DNA from: Lingula anatina
Taxonomy: Eukaryota > Brachiopoda > Lingulata > Lingulida > Lingulidae
Reading direction: 5' to 3'
Assembly (NCBI RefSeq): GCF_001039355.2
Contig: NW_019774624.1
Location: 760,926 to 817,242, forward strand
Length of the DNA: 56,317 nt
Part shown: piece by piece, positions 1-13,300 of the stretch
How the letters are laid out: every line of letters starts with the position of its first letter
Numbering within the stretch: the stretch's first letter is position 1
Translations under genes and position numbers: made by a program
Notes under the pieces: generated by a model
Told to the model about the DNA's origin: nothing
Databases searched by the model: none
Seen by the model: the letters and a program-made list of their open reading frames with translations, nothing else

Positions 1-940
1 TGTGGCCACAGCATTGGAACAGTTGCCACCTCAGCCATTCTTTCTTCCATATGACTGTTCATATAGAGAGCCTAGGAATGATTGCCCAAAGAAATGCAAG
101 GCAAGGTAATGTGACACCTATTTGACTTAAAGTTAACCATGCCTTTGTTTTTGGAGTCTAAGAAATGAATATAGCAGTTAAGTGTTATGAAAGATTATTT
201 AAGAATTTTGTCTCTTTACTTCATTAAAGTGAAGTAGGAAAGTCGTATTAATTTTTCATTTTAATGAAATAAGAAAAAAAAGTCGATAACCAGTTCTAAG
301 TTTTGCCTCGAGTACCGTTTCTTGTTGTTGGCATGGCTAAAACTGTACTTGACTGTGTAAATATCTAAAAGAAAAAAATCAAAAAACAATGTTAAACTGG
401 TTTAAACAAGGTCAGTACCTGAGGAAATGTTATATTGACACTTAAAATTTAATTGTTTGTGTATATTCTGACTACTTATGTCAGTCCTTGTCATTGTGGT
501 ATATCTGACACATTGGATAATACCATAACTGCCAACCCATATTCTTATTTTACTTTGAATTTCTTAGTAAGAGCATTTTGATTTTGGGAAAAAGAGCAGG
601 TGGAGTTTAAAAATCATGTTGATTTGTGCGAGTAATTTGAAATTTATCTATTTTGTCACATGTATTTTTGTGACTTTGAATACATAACTGCCAAACCATA
701 TTTTGTCTTTTAAGTGTCTATGTATTTGCCAGCTTTGCTGTGTAGCTGGAATTATGTTACATCTGAATTTTTTTTTTTCTGTCCAGATTCTTAGGAAAGC
801 TTCAGATAGCTGGGCATGGTTTCCAGGATCCGAGGTTGACTCCCATGCATTGGATAGTATTCAATGAAGACTTGTTCGGAGTGCTCTGGCTTGATTTGAG
901 AAATTTCTTCACTTTCCACAGAGTTGAGACAGACTTTTAG
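1..940 (+). CDS. FBXO31: FBXO31-like F-box protein, 3' end (last two coding exons)
   Basis: Partial gene entering from the left edge. Exon 1..105 (codons starting at base 2) ends with donor gtaatg; the last exon is 787..940 behind a strong acceptor (long T run, then ctgtccag), and the phases agree (ag|a). The 85 visible residues contain QPFFLPYD, then CPKKCKARFLGK, then IAGHGF, then FNEDLFGVLWLDLR, ending at TAG 938-940. From memory this order matches the C-terminus of animal FBXO31 (QPF.LP, C..C, IAGHGF, FDEDRFGFVWLEL). FBXO31 is the substrate receptor of an SCF ubiquitin ligase, implicated in cyclin D1 turnover and in recognising C-terminally amidated proteins. The F-box lies outside the window. 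The protein ends soon after the conserved strand, about 25 residues earlier than I recall for vertebrates. An overlapping minus-strand reading frame at 791-976 is a shadow of this exon. Confidence 0.85.
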
Positions 941-1945
941 TGGAGGAGCCATAGTTAATAACCAAATAATTGGCATTTTTCAAAGTTACTTTAATTATTT
1001 TTTGCATAGATTGATTTTGCCATTTCTCAGTAACATTGTACTTAAAGAAAAAGGTCATAATAGGCTGGTTCTATTCTGACTTGTCAAGAAATAATTATAA
1101 TTAGAGCAGATGCATAATTTCATTATTTATGTCCTATATTAAATAATAACTTCTGGTTGAGAATTAAAACCTGGCTGATTAATTACGATTCTTTTGATAC
1201 ATAAATATCTCTGCAATCATGACTAGGTATTTTGTTGGTATGTTATGATTATTTATGTTCAAGATATTAAAAGATGTTTACTCTTGTTCTGTTAACTGAT
1301 GGCAGGGAAATGTGGAGCAACATTTGTCAACATGTACAATTTACATCATGGTGCAGTTCACACTGTTTATTTCACACACTGCATACCTGGTTACCACATA
1401 TACTATTACATAAACAGCTTATACAAAATCAAACCATTCACGTATCCAGTACACTAAACCCTGTCATTTTTTACCTCACAAAAGGCAGTGTCTTTCTTCA
1501 GGTCTAGTTCTTTTAAAAAGCAGTCAGTTAATTTTCAGATACCTGCTACTCTATCATAGAAAACACGCCAAATGTACCATATGTACTGAGATGAGTGCAT
1601 TTTTCCTTGTCAAGAATTCAATAACCATCATGAAACGATAATTACCTAAACAGAAAACAGACGACCATCTTGACCCTGAAACACAAGGATCCATTTCTTC
1701 ATGACATTATCATTTTTAAATCATTTCTTTTCCAAGAGCATGCCACTGATGCCCTGTAAGTGTAGACTTCATGACATTTTTTTTCAGTTAATGTCAGAAC
1801 AAAGAACCAACTTGCTGCACTTTAGTAACTTCAACCATTTCCAGCATTCTGACCACTGCTTATTCCTGGAACAGACTATGAAAGGACAGGACGCTGTTCT
1901 CAAACCTCACTAGGAGGCATTGATGGTCTCTGATGTTAACATGCA
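941..1945. other. Intergenic, convergent 3' ends of FBXO31 and PFDN2
   Basis: No coding signal found. It must hold both 3' UTRs, since the two genes converge. A TTTATT near 1365 (AATAAA on the minus strand) is a possible poly(A) signal for PFDN2. Confidence 0.5.
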
Positions 1946-4900
1946 CTAAGAATCTCCAGCCACTAAAACACCACTACTTTTTGCTTCAGTCTTTTCTGAA
2001 GGTTTCTGCTCATCTTCTCCTCGTACATGAAGATTATATTTACTGCGGTACTCGTTTATTTCTTTCCCCTTCACTTCTAACTGATGTGTTAAGGTTTCTA
2101 TCAGTTTGGCAATCTGAAAAATGAAAAATAACAGCAAACTATCTCAAACATTATAGTCATATTTCAGATGCTAGCCATTATACAAATTTTCATTTAATAC
2201 CACTTTACATGATTTATATATATATATTTGACAAAATAGTATTTATGATAAACATATCACATTCAATACAAAAATGCATGTCCAAACACCGTGTCAGAAT
2301 TGTCCTGAATGACAGCCTTCCAGACTGATGCAGACATGCCAAAAACCTCCCAGACTTGGGGGGCCTGTTGAAATTGACCCCAAATATTTTATGACACATA
2401 ATTAGCTAATGAATATGGCACTGGAGCCACATAAAAGGCTTTCATTCACCCAAAACTTATTTGGATAAATACTGTATCAAAACTTGTAAAAAGAAGTAAA
2501 TTATAAATAAAAAACAAAAATAAATAAGAAGCAAAATTGATAGCTGAAAAAATATGTGTGCATAAGAGGAGTGAGTCTGAAATAACTGCTGGTAAATTCC
2601 CTGTTGAGCTGGTAGCCATTTAAGTTCTGCCATGACAGAGGCAATATCATTAAGCATTGAGAGAATTTTCAAACAGAAAGCCTTAAGTTAGTTGATTTTA
2701 TTTTATAGTAGGTAAATTTTTGAGGAAAAGGAGGAAATAGAACTAATAAAACTTAGTAATAGTATCTGACAAAGATAATCACAGCCTTTGATCCTGCACT
2801 AAGTGTTTACCTGTTCTTTATTAGCTGTCAGTGCTGGAAGAACATCCTGGACAGTTCTCTCCACCAACACTCCCCCCACCATGCGAAAACACCTCCTCTC
2901 TGGGGCCACGTCCTTCAGAGCTTCAACCACAAGCCTGGAAAATACAGCATATAGTAATCAATATCAACTCCTATAAAGTACATATGAATGAATTTATAAA
3001 TACATCAAAATATAGCAATCAATTCTTTGGTATTTCTAAAATCTCCTTGTTCAGATTGATTTTTTTATCAGTTTTTGATGAACCAACAATTATAAGAAGT
3101 TTATTCAAGTCAGAGCAATGAAAAGGTTGAAGTAATATGAAAGCAGTTAGTGAGGATAAACACTGAAATACATATAAAATAAGATTCATTTTTTAAGCAA
3201 TAAATAAAAATTTTCTCAAATAAGAGGAAAACCATGTTGTCAACAGACTTGTTTTTAAATTTGGCATTATGTAGTGTTTATTCTTTAAATTTTTTGGAAT
3301 TTGGTGATTAAATGATAGTCGAGTGATAGTCGAGTATATCTTTCTGAGACTCATTCTTTATTTTCTCAAAGAAAGATTATACACAAGGCATATGGTAAGC
3401 CTGGAAAGATAATCCATAAGGTACACTGTACACATCTGAAAATTTTGTAATATATTCTATGTCAAAATATCCTGTAAAACTCTTAATCTTTCCCAATTTT
3501 GACTTCTCTGTGGTTAGTTCAGGGTGCTGAACTGGACAAACATACTCAACAACAGAACCAATTCATCTTGGGTACACCTGTACAAGATCTAATGAAGCCT
3601 GGAGGCTTAAGCTGGTGCAACTTGTGTGCATTGCTTTCCAAATGTATTCAAAATATATGTCAATAATAATAAAGATACCCATTTTCAAACCTTTTTATTG
3701 TAAAATATTATTGTCCATATTGTTTTAAACGGTATTTAAAACTGTTAAAAGTACATATGAACGGAGCATAGTTGGAGTGTGGATTCCCAGTAACACATAT
3801 TCACCTCTACTAGTTTCTTATACAGCTCAAATAAATTCAGCATGCCAAAAGATAAACTGAATAAATCACTCAATCAGCCATAAAAGAGCTCTAGACTGCT
3901 CCTTTCTTAAAATTTTTGGTCAGAAATTTAACCTGCTTTCGTGAACTACTTTTCTGTCCCACTAATATACAGCATAGAATGCTGGCAGAAAAATCCGTTC
4001 AAATATCATTTTTCGGGTAAAATTAAAAAGTGCCTTTTGGTAATTCTCTTAGTTATACTACTTGAAATTATATGCTGGCATTTGGTAGGCTTTTGTGACA
4101 AAAATTTACTTCATATGCATCTTTAAAAGAGAAAAGGCAACTTTACAGAATGCCCATTCAACATGGTGCCATGCACATGCTTCTAGCAACCACAAAATTA
4201 TGACTTTCACATACAGTAGCTAATTATAAGGCTGGAGTTGGTTTGCTGTAAAGTAAACACTGTAATTATAAAAACAGCTAATATCAGACATGAGCCTAGA
4301 TTAAAAAAAAAGGGGGGGGGGGGGGACTCAACACCTAACCTTGACGAATCTCAAGAACCATCAGAATTAAAATACACAGAATTCTGCTTTTCTGCAGAAA
4401 AAACTCATGTCTGTCATATTTTACTGCTGAGAATAATAATAATAATATTTTTTAAAAACCACACTATTAATTTAAAAATGATTAATGCTGGTTTTAAAAT
4501 TAATAGTCTAAACAATAAAACTCTTTCTGATAAAATGAGAAAATATATAATTTCAAGTATTAAATTTAAATTGAAGTACCGTTCAAATAAGAATGCTTTC
4601 AAGTCTTTTTTAAAAACCTCAATACTATCAATAGCCCGAATGTGTAAGGGTAGTTCATTCCATAAAATTGCTGCTGCAATTGAAGATGCCCTGTGGCCAT
4701 AGGTTTTAGTTGTTTTTCTGTTGTCATTTCTGGTAAAGCAAAGAGTGGAGGAGGATTTGGTGGACCTGGTGAGATTGGCTGAACTTGGATGTAGCACAGA
4801 GTTAAAAAATGAAGGGCATTTGCCTCTCGACTGGTGAATTTAAAAACAAACAGCTGCAGTAATTTAAAAACAATTCTCTGTCATATGGGAAGCCAATATA

Positions 4901-7248
4901 GTTCAAATATATTAGGTGAAATGTTTGATCTAATAATCAATACAAAATCCACAGAAAATAACTGTAGAATACTAGTTTACCAAAACCCAAAATCAGTTTT
5001 AAATTTAAACAAAATTCATTAAATAGACAAGTCCTATACCCCCAAAAAACAATGAAAGCCAAGTTTGATGTTGCTCAGAGTTGGTATGAAACTACCCTCT
5101 ACCAGGGTCACAGACTTGATTTTTTTCTACATGCACACAGGCATGCCTCTGGCAAACCATGACAATTTTTCTACAGTGCTATTTGGTACAGAATCAATGT
5201 CATCATCCAGTCAGTCTTCAGTACAGAAAATAAAATGGGCTTGAATAAAAAGGAGCCATGCTACTCCTGTTACCTCATTAAAACGGGCTCTGGCGTTTGT
5301 CTACACTTGTTATTGTTTCCAAGATTGTATTGATATATGTTGAGCTGATATATAACTGATTTTAGAGCAATGTATCAGCTGATTCATGTGTGGTGCCATT
5401 TTCCAACGAAAGCCGATATTGAGAGTAAAGAAATTATCAATTAACATCCCCAAATTCGAGCAGCCAATAGCTGGTTAAATGAACATATATTTACAGTTCA
5501 TTTAAGTGTTGATGTCAACTTTGATAAAAGGATATTCAAAGCACCCTGGGTGCATTTTTGTGTGTCACAAATGTATGTGTTTTGCCATATTGCAACGAGA
5601 ACCGATATGGAGGGTAAAAAAATATTAATTAGCATCCCTAAATTCGAGAAGACGTTAGCCGGTAAAATGAACATATATATAAATACAGTTCACAAAAGTG
5701 TTGATGTAAACTTTGATAAAGGAATATTAAAAGGCATTACAGGTGCGTTTTTGTGTGTCACAAATGCATGTGGTGCCATATTGCAACAAGAGCCAATATA
5801 GAGAGTAAAATAATTAAATTATCATCCAAAAAATCACGCATATTTTAGCAAGTAGCACGATATATACATTTATATACAAAGTATACAGCGGTGTTGATGT
5901 CATCTTTATTTAAAGGGTGCATAAAAAATACCAGCCTAAAAGAAATGTCAGCGAGCCTAAGAAATCAGAGAGAAATTGCATCATTTTAATTCAAGACACA
6001 ATTGAAGGTTTCATTATTGCTGAATCTCAGCCTAATTTCTCACATATAGAGAAAATTTTGACACTAGAAATATTTTCCAATTGGATCATAGCTAAAAACA
6101 AGTATACTACACTACAATTGTACAATTTTGAATGCTCATTTTACGGCAACAAACAAGATTGCCTTTATCACATAGGGCATTTTAAATTCCTCCATGAACA
6201 AACATATCAAATTCTCACATAGCTTCCAAACTGATAGAAATTGTACTGATACTTAATCTCTATAAGTTTATTGTCTCATCCATTGAAGGATTGACTCACG
6301 TTATCGCGAACTACCTGCCCAAATGACACAAAAAGTCATCGACAACTGCCATATGCTCAGTACCTGTAAGGAAGGTCATGTGATCTGACCACACATGGTT
6401 TCGGGAAGAGCTCGCGTTAAGCCGATTATCCGTTGATCTTTCCCCGCATTTTATGTCCTTCTCTTATTATGTCCAACACTGTACCAAATGGCACCGTTCG
6501 CCTTCCAAAATACTAAAAGTTTTCAGGGCCCTTCACCAAGCCTGATCCCACGCAAAGGGGGAGGGAGGAGAGGTTGGCTACACATCCAGGGACCCCCCCC
6601 CCCCTTCAAATAATCATGGATCCGCCTCTGGGGAGTCTTGACCCCCCTTTGATTTCTGAAATAAAATTACACCAATGGTCTCTTCTTGAAATTAGAATTT
6701 TGACTAGCTGGATCATGGTTTTAAACGGTACCAAATGGCATTGTTTGCCCTCTTAAATACCAAAATGAGGGGGGAGGGTCAGCTTTGCATCTATTGATAT
6801 CCCCCCTTCAAATAATTCTGGGTATGCCCCTGTATATGCTCCTGGCGATGCCACTATGTATATTATTTTATTCCAATGCATTATAAACACTATATGATTA
6901 AACTATACAGAAAGCAAAAAATATTTTCAAGATTAAGAAATTTTAAACCAGAATTCATACAAAGCTATGTCTATGGGATGATAGTGCTGGAGGATTCATG
7001 CATTTATGTTTTAATATTAGTAGTACTAGTAGTGTAGCCTTCGTAGTGGGAGAGAAGAGCCTCGTGTTGTTCGCTTTGTATCAAAAAGTTACTCACTCGT
7101 GTTCCTTCCGTTCCATGTCTAACTCCGACAACTTAGAAGCTACTGCTCTCTGTTGTTGCCGCAATTCATTGAAGCCGGCTATTATCTGTTCGTGTGAAAG
7201 TGCTTTTCCTTTAGATGCCTGCTTCGTACTTGATTTCTCTGTCGCCAT
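1946..7248 (-). CDS. PFDN2: Prefoldin subunit 2
   Basis: Complete gene in three coding exons on the minus strand: 7248..7097 (ATG to donor gtgagt), 2934..2811 (acceptor ttttccag, donor gtaaac) and 2113..1946 (acceptor catttttcag, TAA stop). Phases fit exactly (GA|G, then phase 0), giving 147 residues; human PFDN2 has 154. PFDN2 is a beta-type subunit of the hexameric prefoldin co-chaperone, which hands unfolded actin and tubulin to the CCT chaperonin in the cytosol. Seen in sequence: basic N-terminal tail, first coiled-coil helix from about residue 20 (EQIIAGFNELRQQQRAVASK), the central beta-hairpin with CFRMVGGVLVERTV (about 66-79), a second helix (LIETLTHQLEVKGKEINEYR) and a variable tail ending SSGVLVAGDS. 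The start has an ATCATGG context. It is head to head with PROSER3. Intron 1 (4.2 kb) is filled with repeats. Confidence 0.97.
4414..4797 (-). mobile_element. Non-LTR retrotransposon (LINE) fragment, 3' end of the reverse transcriptase ORF
   Basis: A 127-codon minus-strand frame in PFDN2 intron 1 carries the C-terminal signature of LINE polyproteins: YGHRASSIAAAILWNELP, then LHIRAIDSIEVFKKDLKAFLF. Known family pattern: (A/S).(A)..LWN.LP....R....F...LK..LF at the end of jockey/CR1/L2-like ORFs. Upstream parts of the element are missing, so it is a 5'-truncated dead copy. AAT-rich sequence follows, as in a LINE 3' UTR. Confidence 0.75.
5389..5917. repeat. Satellite-like tandem repeat, unit about 190 bp, nearly three copies
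   Basis: Three copies of the block GTG(G)TGCCAT.TT.CAACGA..GCC.ATAT begin near 5389, 5575 and 5768. Between them recur AAATTCGAG, GGTTAAATGAACATATAT, GTGTTGATGT and TTTGTGTGTCACAAATG. The first interval is about 186 bp and the second 193 bp. Short frames across it are chance products. Confidence 0.75.
6480..6840. mobile_element. Degenerate MITE of the GGCGGAT...ATCCGCC family
   Basis: Shares long blocks with the copy at 55012-55289: tgatttctgaaataaaattacacc, cttgaaattagaattttgactagctg, taaacggtaccaaatggca, and the terminal ccccccttcaaataatc.tGGaTcCGCC. The block appears more than once, so the copy is nested or internally duplicated. Noncoding. Confidence 0.6.
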
Positions 7249-7394
7249 GATGCTGCCTCGTTTCAAAGTTAGTCTCGTTTCCGACTCAAGTAAATGGCGG
7301 AAGTTTCGATCCCTGAAGCTTACTCAGTAAAGCTAACTGAAGCAATGACTGCATACAGACTGGATTTGGAGATATTTTGAAAGAGTTATCTAAA
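7249..7394. promoter_or_regulatory. Bidirectional promoter between PFDN2 and PROSER3
   Basis: Only 146 bp separate the two divergent start codons. No TATA box is seen. At 7292-7304 is AAATGGCGGAAGT, which combines a YY1-type AAnATGGC core with an ETS-type GCGGAAGT; this pairing is common in divergent housekeeping promoters. The same ATG opens a 28-codon upstream reading frame towards PROSER3 (7294-7380). Which start sites are used is not visible. Confidence 0.6.
7294..7380 (+). CDS. Upstream ORF in the PROSER3 5' leader (28 codons)
   Basis: ATGGCGGAAG... encodes MAEVSIPEAYSVKLTEAMTA and eight further residues, stopping at TGA 7378-7380, 14 nt before the PROSER3 ATG. The start matches the TISU-type initiator consensus (SAASATGGCGGC) in its core. 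It may be a regulatory uORF, or the motif may be a promoter element with no translation. The peptide is not recognised. Confidence 0.35.
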   Translation: MAEVSIPEAYSVKLTEAMTAYRLDLEIF

Positions 7395-10300
7395 ATGGAT
7401 TCAGTATGGTTAACGGCAAAAGCTAAAAGGTGATAAGTGAATTTTCCATTTATATCTGTGAAATTATGAAAAATAGCAGCAGACTGGACTTCGTATCTGC
7501 GCTCTGCAATTCAAGACCAAGTAAAGTCAATCAGCAAGTCAGATGAAGAGTCAATCATAGGCTTCATTTTAAAATTCAAACTAAGGCATTTTATAATTAA
7601 ATGTTAATTTTCTTTGCAATTCCTATCGATGTTTGATAAACGTATATTTAGACAGCGGGTACTAGTTTTGCACTATCCCATTTACTAGTTTATCAAAAGA
7701 TATTCATGTACAGGTATCATTTTATGTTTTAGTGACACTGTGTTTGCAAATTGCACTAAAAGAATTTTTTTTAAAAAATGAACCAAACGATGTCTAAAAT
7801 GATTTTCAACCATACCTGTAAGGAGCACAGACAATAATAGGTGGTGCTAGTTATTTGTTTAATGCCATAAAAAGAAAAAGAGCTCCCATAATTTTAGATT
7901 CTACCTGTTTTTATATTATGTGCTGCTTCACAACAACTGATTAAGGAACTGTACATGTGTTAAAACGTGACTTAGAACAACTTCTACTACCACATCGACA
8001 CATTTACCTTACTCTTGACTCTGTGGGTTTTTTAGGAGTCTGTGACTTGAGCAGATGAGAGTGAAGATAAATATTTGAGAGCCCTCGCGGTCATTTTACT
8101 ATTATACTTTTTGAGGCCTTTGCTTTGATGCATAAGCTCAGTGCATGTATCAAATATAGTCAAAAGAAGTGCTAACACATGCCTTTCATGATAGCATGGA
8201 CTTTATCCTTTCTTACTTTTTGAAGAAACACTTGACTGCTTGGCCTGCACTTAGACATCTTGCACTGGTGCTATTACTCCACAGTGAACACTGAGGTCAG
8301 CATTGGAACGCTAAAGCCTTACTGCTCCCTAGACTTTTGTACATTCTGGCCGATCCTAATAGAGAGAGAGAGAGCACATGCATGTGCAAAGAGATAGCTT
8401 AGTGAGATTGGTTAGATTAAGAGAGGATGACTTAATAAAGGGCACGGTTTGATCTCTTATTTCTGTTTTCATATTTAATTACTGAAAGCATGTATGTAGT
8501 AAAACATATCCTCATGGGAGTTGTTTCTTTACAGTGATGACTTGTTCTCAGATCCTCCATTACCCAGAGCTTATTATTACCCCACAAGAGACAAACAGTT
8601 TAGCAAGGAAGAGAAACAGGTACTGGAGAGAATGAGGTAGAAAGAAATGGAACTACGAGTGTTTTTACTGATAAATGTATTTTCTCTGTATATGATTGGG
8701 TTATATGTATAAACATGATCATTTGAATTTAATGATTTTATCTGTGTATTTATTTATTTAGTTATTTTGCATTTGTTGAACAGAGATCAATCTTCATGTC
8801 ATGGGCTTAGAGTAAGTGGTGAATGCACAGCAGAAATCTGGCACATCAAATGCACCATTTTTTAAAAATGAGAGTGACTCACTGCAGTCAAGTGATTATG
8901 TAGGAATTGCATTCAGACTTGAAATTCTTTAAACAAACATCCTGTGGGCTGGAAAGCTAAGCTAAACCCTTAGATTATGCCTGTGTCCTCTAATGTCAAA
9001 ATATATATTTGAACTCTAAGTGTTAAAAAATTAAAATACTAATACTTGTGTGATATATTTCAGCAGTCGGTGTTAAGTCCCCAGAAGCAGCCAACAAGTG
9101 AGCACCCCATGAGCCCCTCTGGCTGGCAGTTCCTGGAGGAAGGTGATAAGTTCTCTATGCACACCCCACCTACACGGGACACATCTGGCAAACATGATAG
9201 CTCAGCTAAGTTTGATGAGAGCTGGCCTTCTAGTGAGAGACCATCTACTGTCAGGTAAGTAAGAGTGCAAGAGAAGATAGCAGATGATCAAAATAAGTGT
9301 AAATCCAATAGAAGTGAAATGTTCACAGTATTAACTTGGAAAATAAGGCATTGATACATAAAATGGCTGTTGGTTATAATGAATTAAGGGGTAATGTAAT
9401 TTTGGCAGTGCATTTTAAAATTGCATGTAAAAACAAAATCTCAGCTGAGATTTAACTGTTGAAAAATATTTTAATATTTAACATGAAACTGAATGAAACA
9501 TTTGATTGTTTTTCATTTTCTGGAAAAAAAATTAACCTCGGGGTACATGTACCTGTGAGAGTTAAGTGTGAAAAAAGCACAAGTAGCTGTGTAGAGTTTG
9601 CTCTTAAGATATAACCTGTACAGCTCTGTGTTTTTAAAGACTATATTTTTCTGAATGTTGCTAAATCTGAGTATATCTTATTGTGAATTTCTTTTGTTTT
9701 TACATGGGATTATTTGAACAGCTTGCATTGGTTTCTTCACTTGAAGAGTATACAATAAGGAGCCTCTCAAGTTTTCTTGAACCCTTAAGTCCTATTGTGC
9801 ATCCACTGAGATTTGTGATATTGTATTATATTATTAATTAATTATACCATTTCATTTCTAGTATTCCAGAGTACATCAGCCCAGTATCAGAAACATCAAC
9901 TCCTTCATTAAGACCAACAGTACTAGTAGGTGGTAGGCAGTCAGCAGAACCCACACAGCCAAGAACAACCTTGCAGAGGTAACCTTTTATGAACATTGGC
10001 AATGATTGATTGTAATTTGTGTTGCCATATATGATAATTAGAGATGTGTTTTATACTGATGTTTTTTTAATGAATTGAATGAATTAAATAATTTATTTGT
10101 TATAACAGTAAGTAGATAAACTGGACCTTTGTTGCATATGTACTGTATTAAGACATATAGTGTTGGAATGCTTACATTTTGATTTAAAAATATTTAGAAT
10201 GAAACAATATCCAATTCAAATTTAAATATGTTAATTCTTTTCAGAAACATCTTTGCCTAGCATGATTTTCAGTTCTCATGATTAGAAAAATGTTTAAATT

Positions 10301-13300
10301 GCTATTTTCTATCTGTAATGTATTTGACCTTTTCCTGTCATAGATACATTGATCGTTTTCGTCATGGCAAACCTCTCAGCAAAGAGGAAAGAAAGAGTAA
10401 AAAACTAACAGACCCTAATGACTTCTGGTGGCTGTCTTCTTCTGCACTAACCCCAGACCCAAGCAGTAGCTCCACCCCCAGAGATTCTGGTGAACCCCTG
10501 GGAGGAAATAAAACAGTGAGGCGACGCCCGGTTTCACCAGTAAAAAGAGAAGGTTCAAGGCCATGGTCAGGCACTAGCAGACCATATGTAGCAGAAAAGT
10601 TGTCTGCATCTGTGGTATGTATGACAGTTGTTTTGGTGTTTGTGAGGAAGATTTAGAAACCTTACAATTATAGTGATAAATTACAAGAAGGGAAAACAGG
10701 AAACACAGGTTTATTTTTAAGATAATGAAAATATTTTAATTAGAATTTCAGGCGAAAAGTTTGATTGGTTTCCCTTTTCACACACACAGCAAAGTGAAAC
10801 TGAATCCCAAGCTGAAAATTCAGCTGCCACTTCCTGTTTGAACAATCACACATGCCCTGTACAGAAAATTTGTGCGTACAAGAAATGGTGCCACTTATTT
10901 GACTGTCCATACTGTTATTTTTTTTGTCTGATTTTATTTGAAACATAATTTTCCTTTTGTGTAGCATGAACAGGGAATTAGAAAAAGTTATGATCTTAAT
11001 ACAGTTTCATATACCAAAAGTTGTAGATGTCTCTCAAGGGTATTGTAAGCCTTTATTATCATTCAGATACAGAAAATGAGGTTTCTCCTGCGTCTAATTA
11101 TTCAATAATGCATCTGTCTTTGTGTTGATTTTAAAAAACAATAAAAATCCCCTCGAAAATATAAAATATCAGCATTTATATTTCTTGTTGCAACGTATAA
11201 GCATAGGCAATTCAAAGCTTTCATTATCAATTTAACACCTTTCATATCTAAAGTGAGAGAGAAATTGATATGGGGCATAACTTCATCCTTGAAAAAGATT
11301 TTATCACGGAAATTGGCAATGGACTACAATCTTGTGCTATCATTTTGGCTTTAATGCTTTTGTTATGGAGTTACGTGCTCCTGATTACAGATTTTCATTA
11401 AACAAAAGGATCATTTTGCTTTATCATTGATAAAATCTGAACTAACGCACTAGTCAGGCTTTTAAGAAAAATCGCTGGCAGGGTTCGACAGTACCAAATG
11501 TTGTCATTAAGCCGGCATTAAAATGTATTTTTGGGTGCTAAGAGTAAGGTAAAGGAGAAATTATAGAAAGCATTTTTTTAAACTTTTATCTCAAAATTGC
11601 AAGTATGACATCACTCATAAGATGATGTGTGTCAATGTTAATTAAGTCACTGAACACTGAAGATTTATCTGTTATCCAAAAGAATGAAAGGCAGTAAATA
11701 ATCAGTTTCTGGCAAAGGCTGATAATATCCTTAAAGTTTACTTAGGGCATATTCCCAGAGCTTTTAGATCGATCTGTCCCAGCGGGGAGTCTCACTAGAT
11801 TACTGTCAGATAATCCGGCTTAAATGTCCGTCCCGCCTACTACAAGCTGTAAGGGGGTAATTAACTTTCGTGCCCGCTTGGCTGACAGCTATTTAGGAGT
11901 TAGGTCGATCTAAAGTAGATCGATCTAAACTCTGGGAATGGGGTCTTAGTCCTTTTACTTGTTCTTGGCTAAAGCAAACAAAGAAATGTGCTTTGTTCTT
12001 AGTGCTGGTAGGTCAGTGGGTAAGCATGCAGATATCAATAGCTTGGCTCAGCATTAATAAATCATTTTTACTGTAGTCAGATAGCCAAAACATTTCTGAC
12101 GAAACATTACTTAGAGATTGGTATAATGAACATTTCTAGATCGTATAGTGAGCAGTAAAATATAACAGAGCTGTGGTGTTTTAGATACTATAAATTTCTA
12201 CAAAATATCATTTAATTTAACTAATAGTCCTAGCAAAAGTTGCAGTGTTTTTTGTTTTTTTTAATGTCATACTCTGCAATTTATGTTCTGTCTGGCTTGT
12301 TTTATGAATAATAAAATTATGGGACATAGTTTGCAACATAATTGTTGTGATGTAAGTACTGGTAAATGTGATTTCAGAACACATTGAGGCCACAGTGGTT
12401 CCAGGAAGAGGAAGAGTCCATTAAAATGCTGCAAGAAAAAACTGACCGGTTATTGGAAAGGAGGTAAGAGGAAACAAGTGGGTGTTGCCTGGAATAGGAT
12501 AACAATGGTGGCAATGTTGATGTAGAGTGGGTGCTGCAGTACACTTTAGATAAACATTTTAGGGATGTTATTGTCTATAAGGTCTGAATTAGGAAATGTA
12601 AGAAGCTTTTCGGGATAAAAATACAACTATGGGGAATATTCAAAAGCGTGCAAAGTGCTTCCCAGACCCCAAGAGGATTCTTCCTTAATCGCAATCAACT
12701 TAAGGGGTATAGATGTCACTCCTATTAAAGCTGCTAGGGGATAATTAATTATCGTTTAGCAGCTTCAATAGGCCAGACATCTAAGCCGCTTAAGCTGAAA
12801 GCAATTTAGCAAGAAACCCCTCTGAAATGGATCGATCCTGTTAGAGTGATCTAGGTATGAGAACCCAGTCTTTGTCTTTAAGTGGCAATTCTTGACAAAA
12901 AGAAATAGACTGTGATGTGAATCTGGATATGTTTCTTGTCTCTTTTTCTTGCCATATTAGGGAGTAAGGAATACATGATCTAATGGCAGCTCACTTCAAA
13001 AACTAAAGACAAAAAGGCAGCCTCTCAGCACTGTTACTAATTTATTTATGCAAGTAAATTACATCAGTTATCTCCATGTAGTACATGTAAATGAGCAGGG
13101 TTATAGCAGCATTTAATGCTATGTTTAACACTCACTGACTTCAACATTGACAGGCACACCTGTGTGTCAGGTTGTCAGATCTGTTTGGATGGGCCAAACC
13201 AAACCACACTTGAAGCTTGTAGAAATTAGTTGTAATAGAAACATTACATCCTATGCACTATTTAATTGTAATGAGGGTAGTGATAGCCCTTCCTAAACAG

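Noticed and set aside
791-976. 61-codon minus-strand frame opposite FBXO31
   Set aside because: The plus strand has an excellent acceptor, correct phase and homology; the minus frame is a shadow.
4238-4702. 154-codon plus-strand frame with KKGGGG
   Set aside because: Runs antisense to the LINE fragment and through poly(A)/poly(G); no splice sites or recognisable residues.
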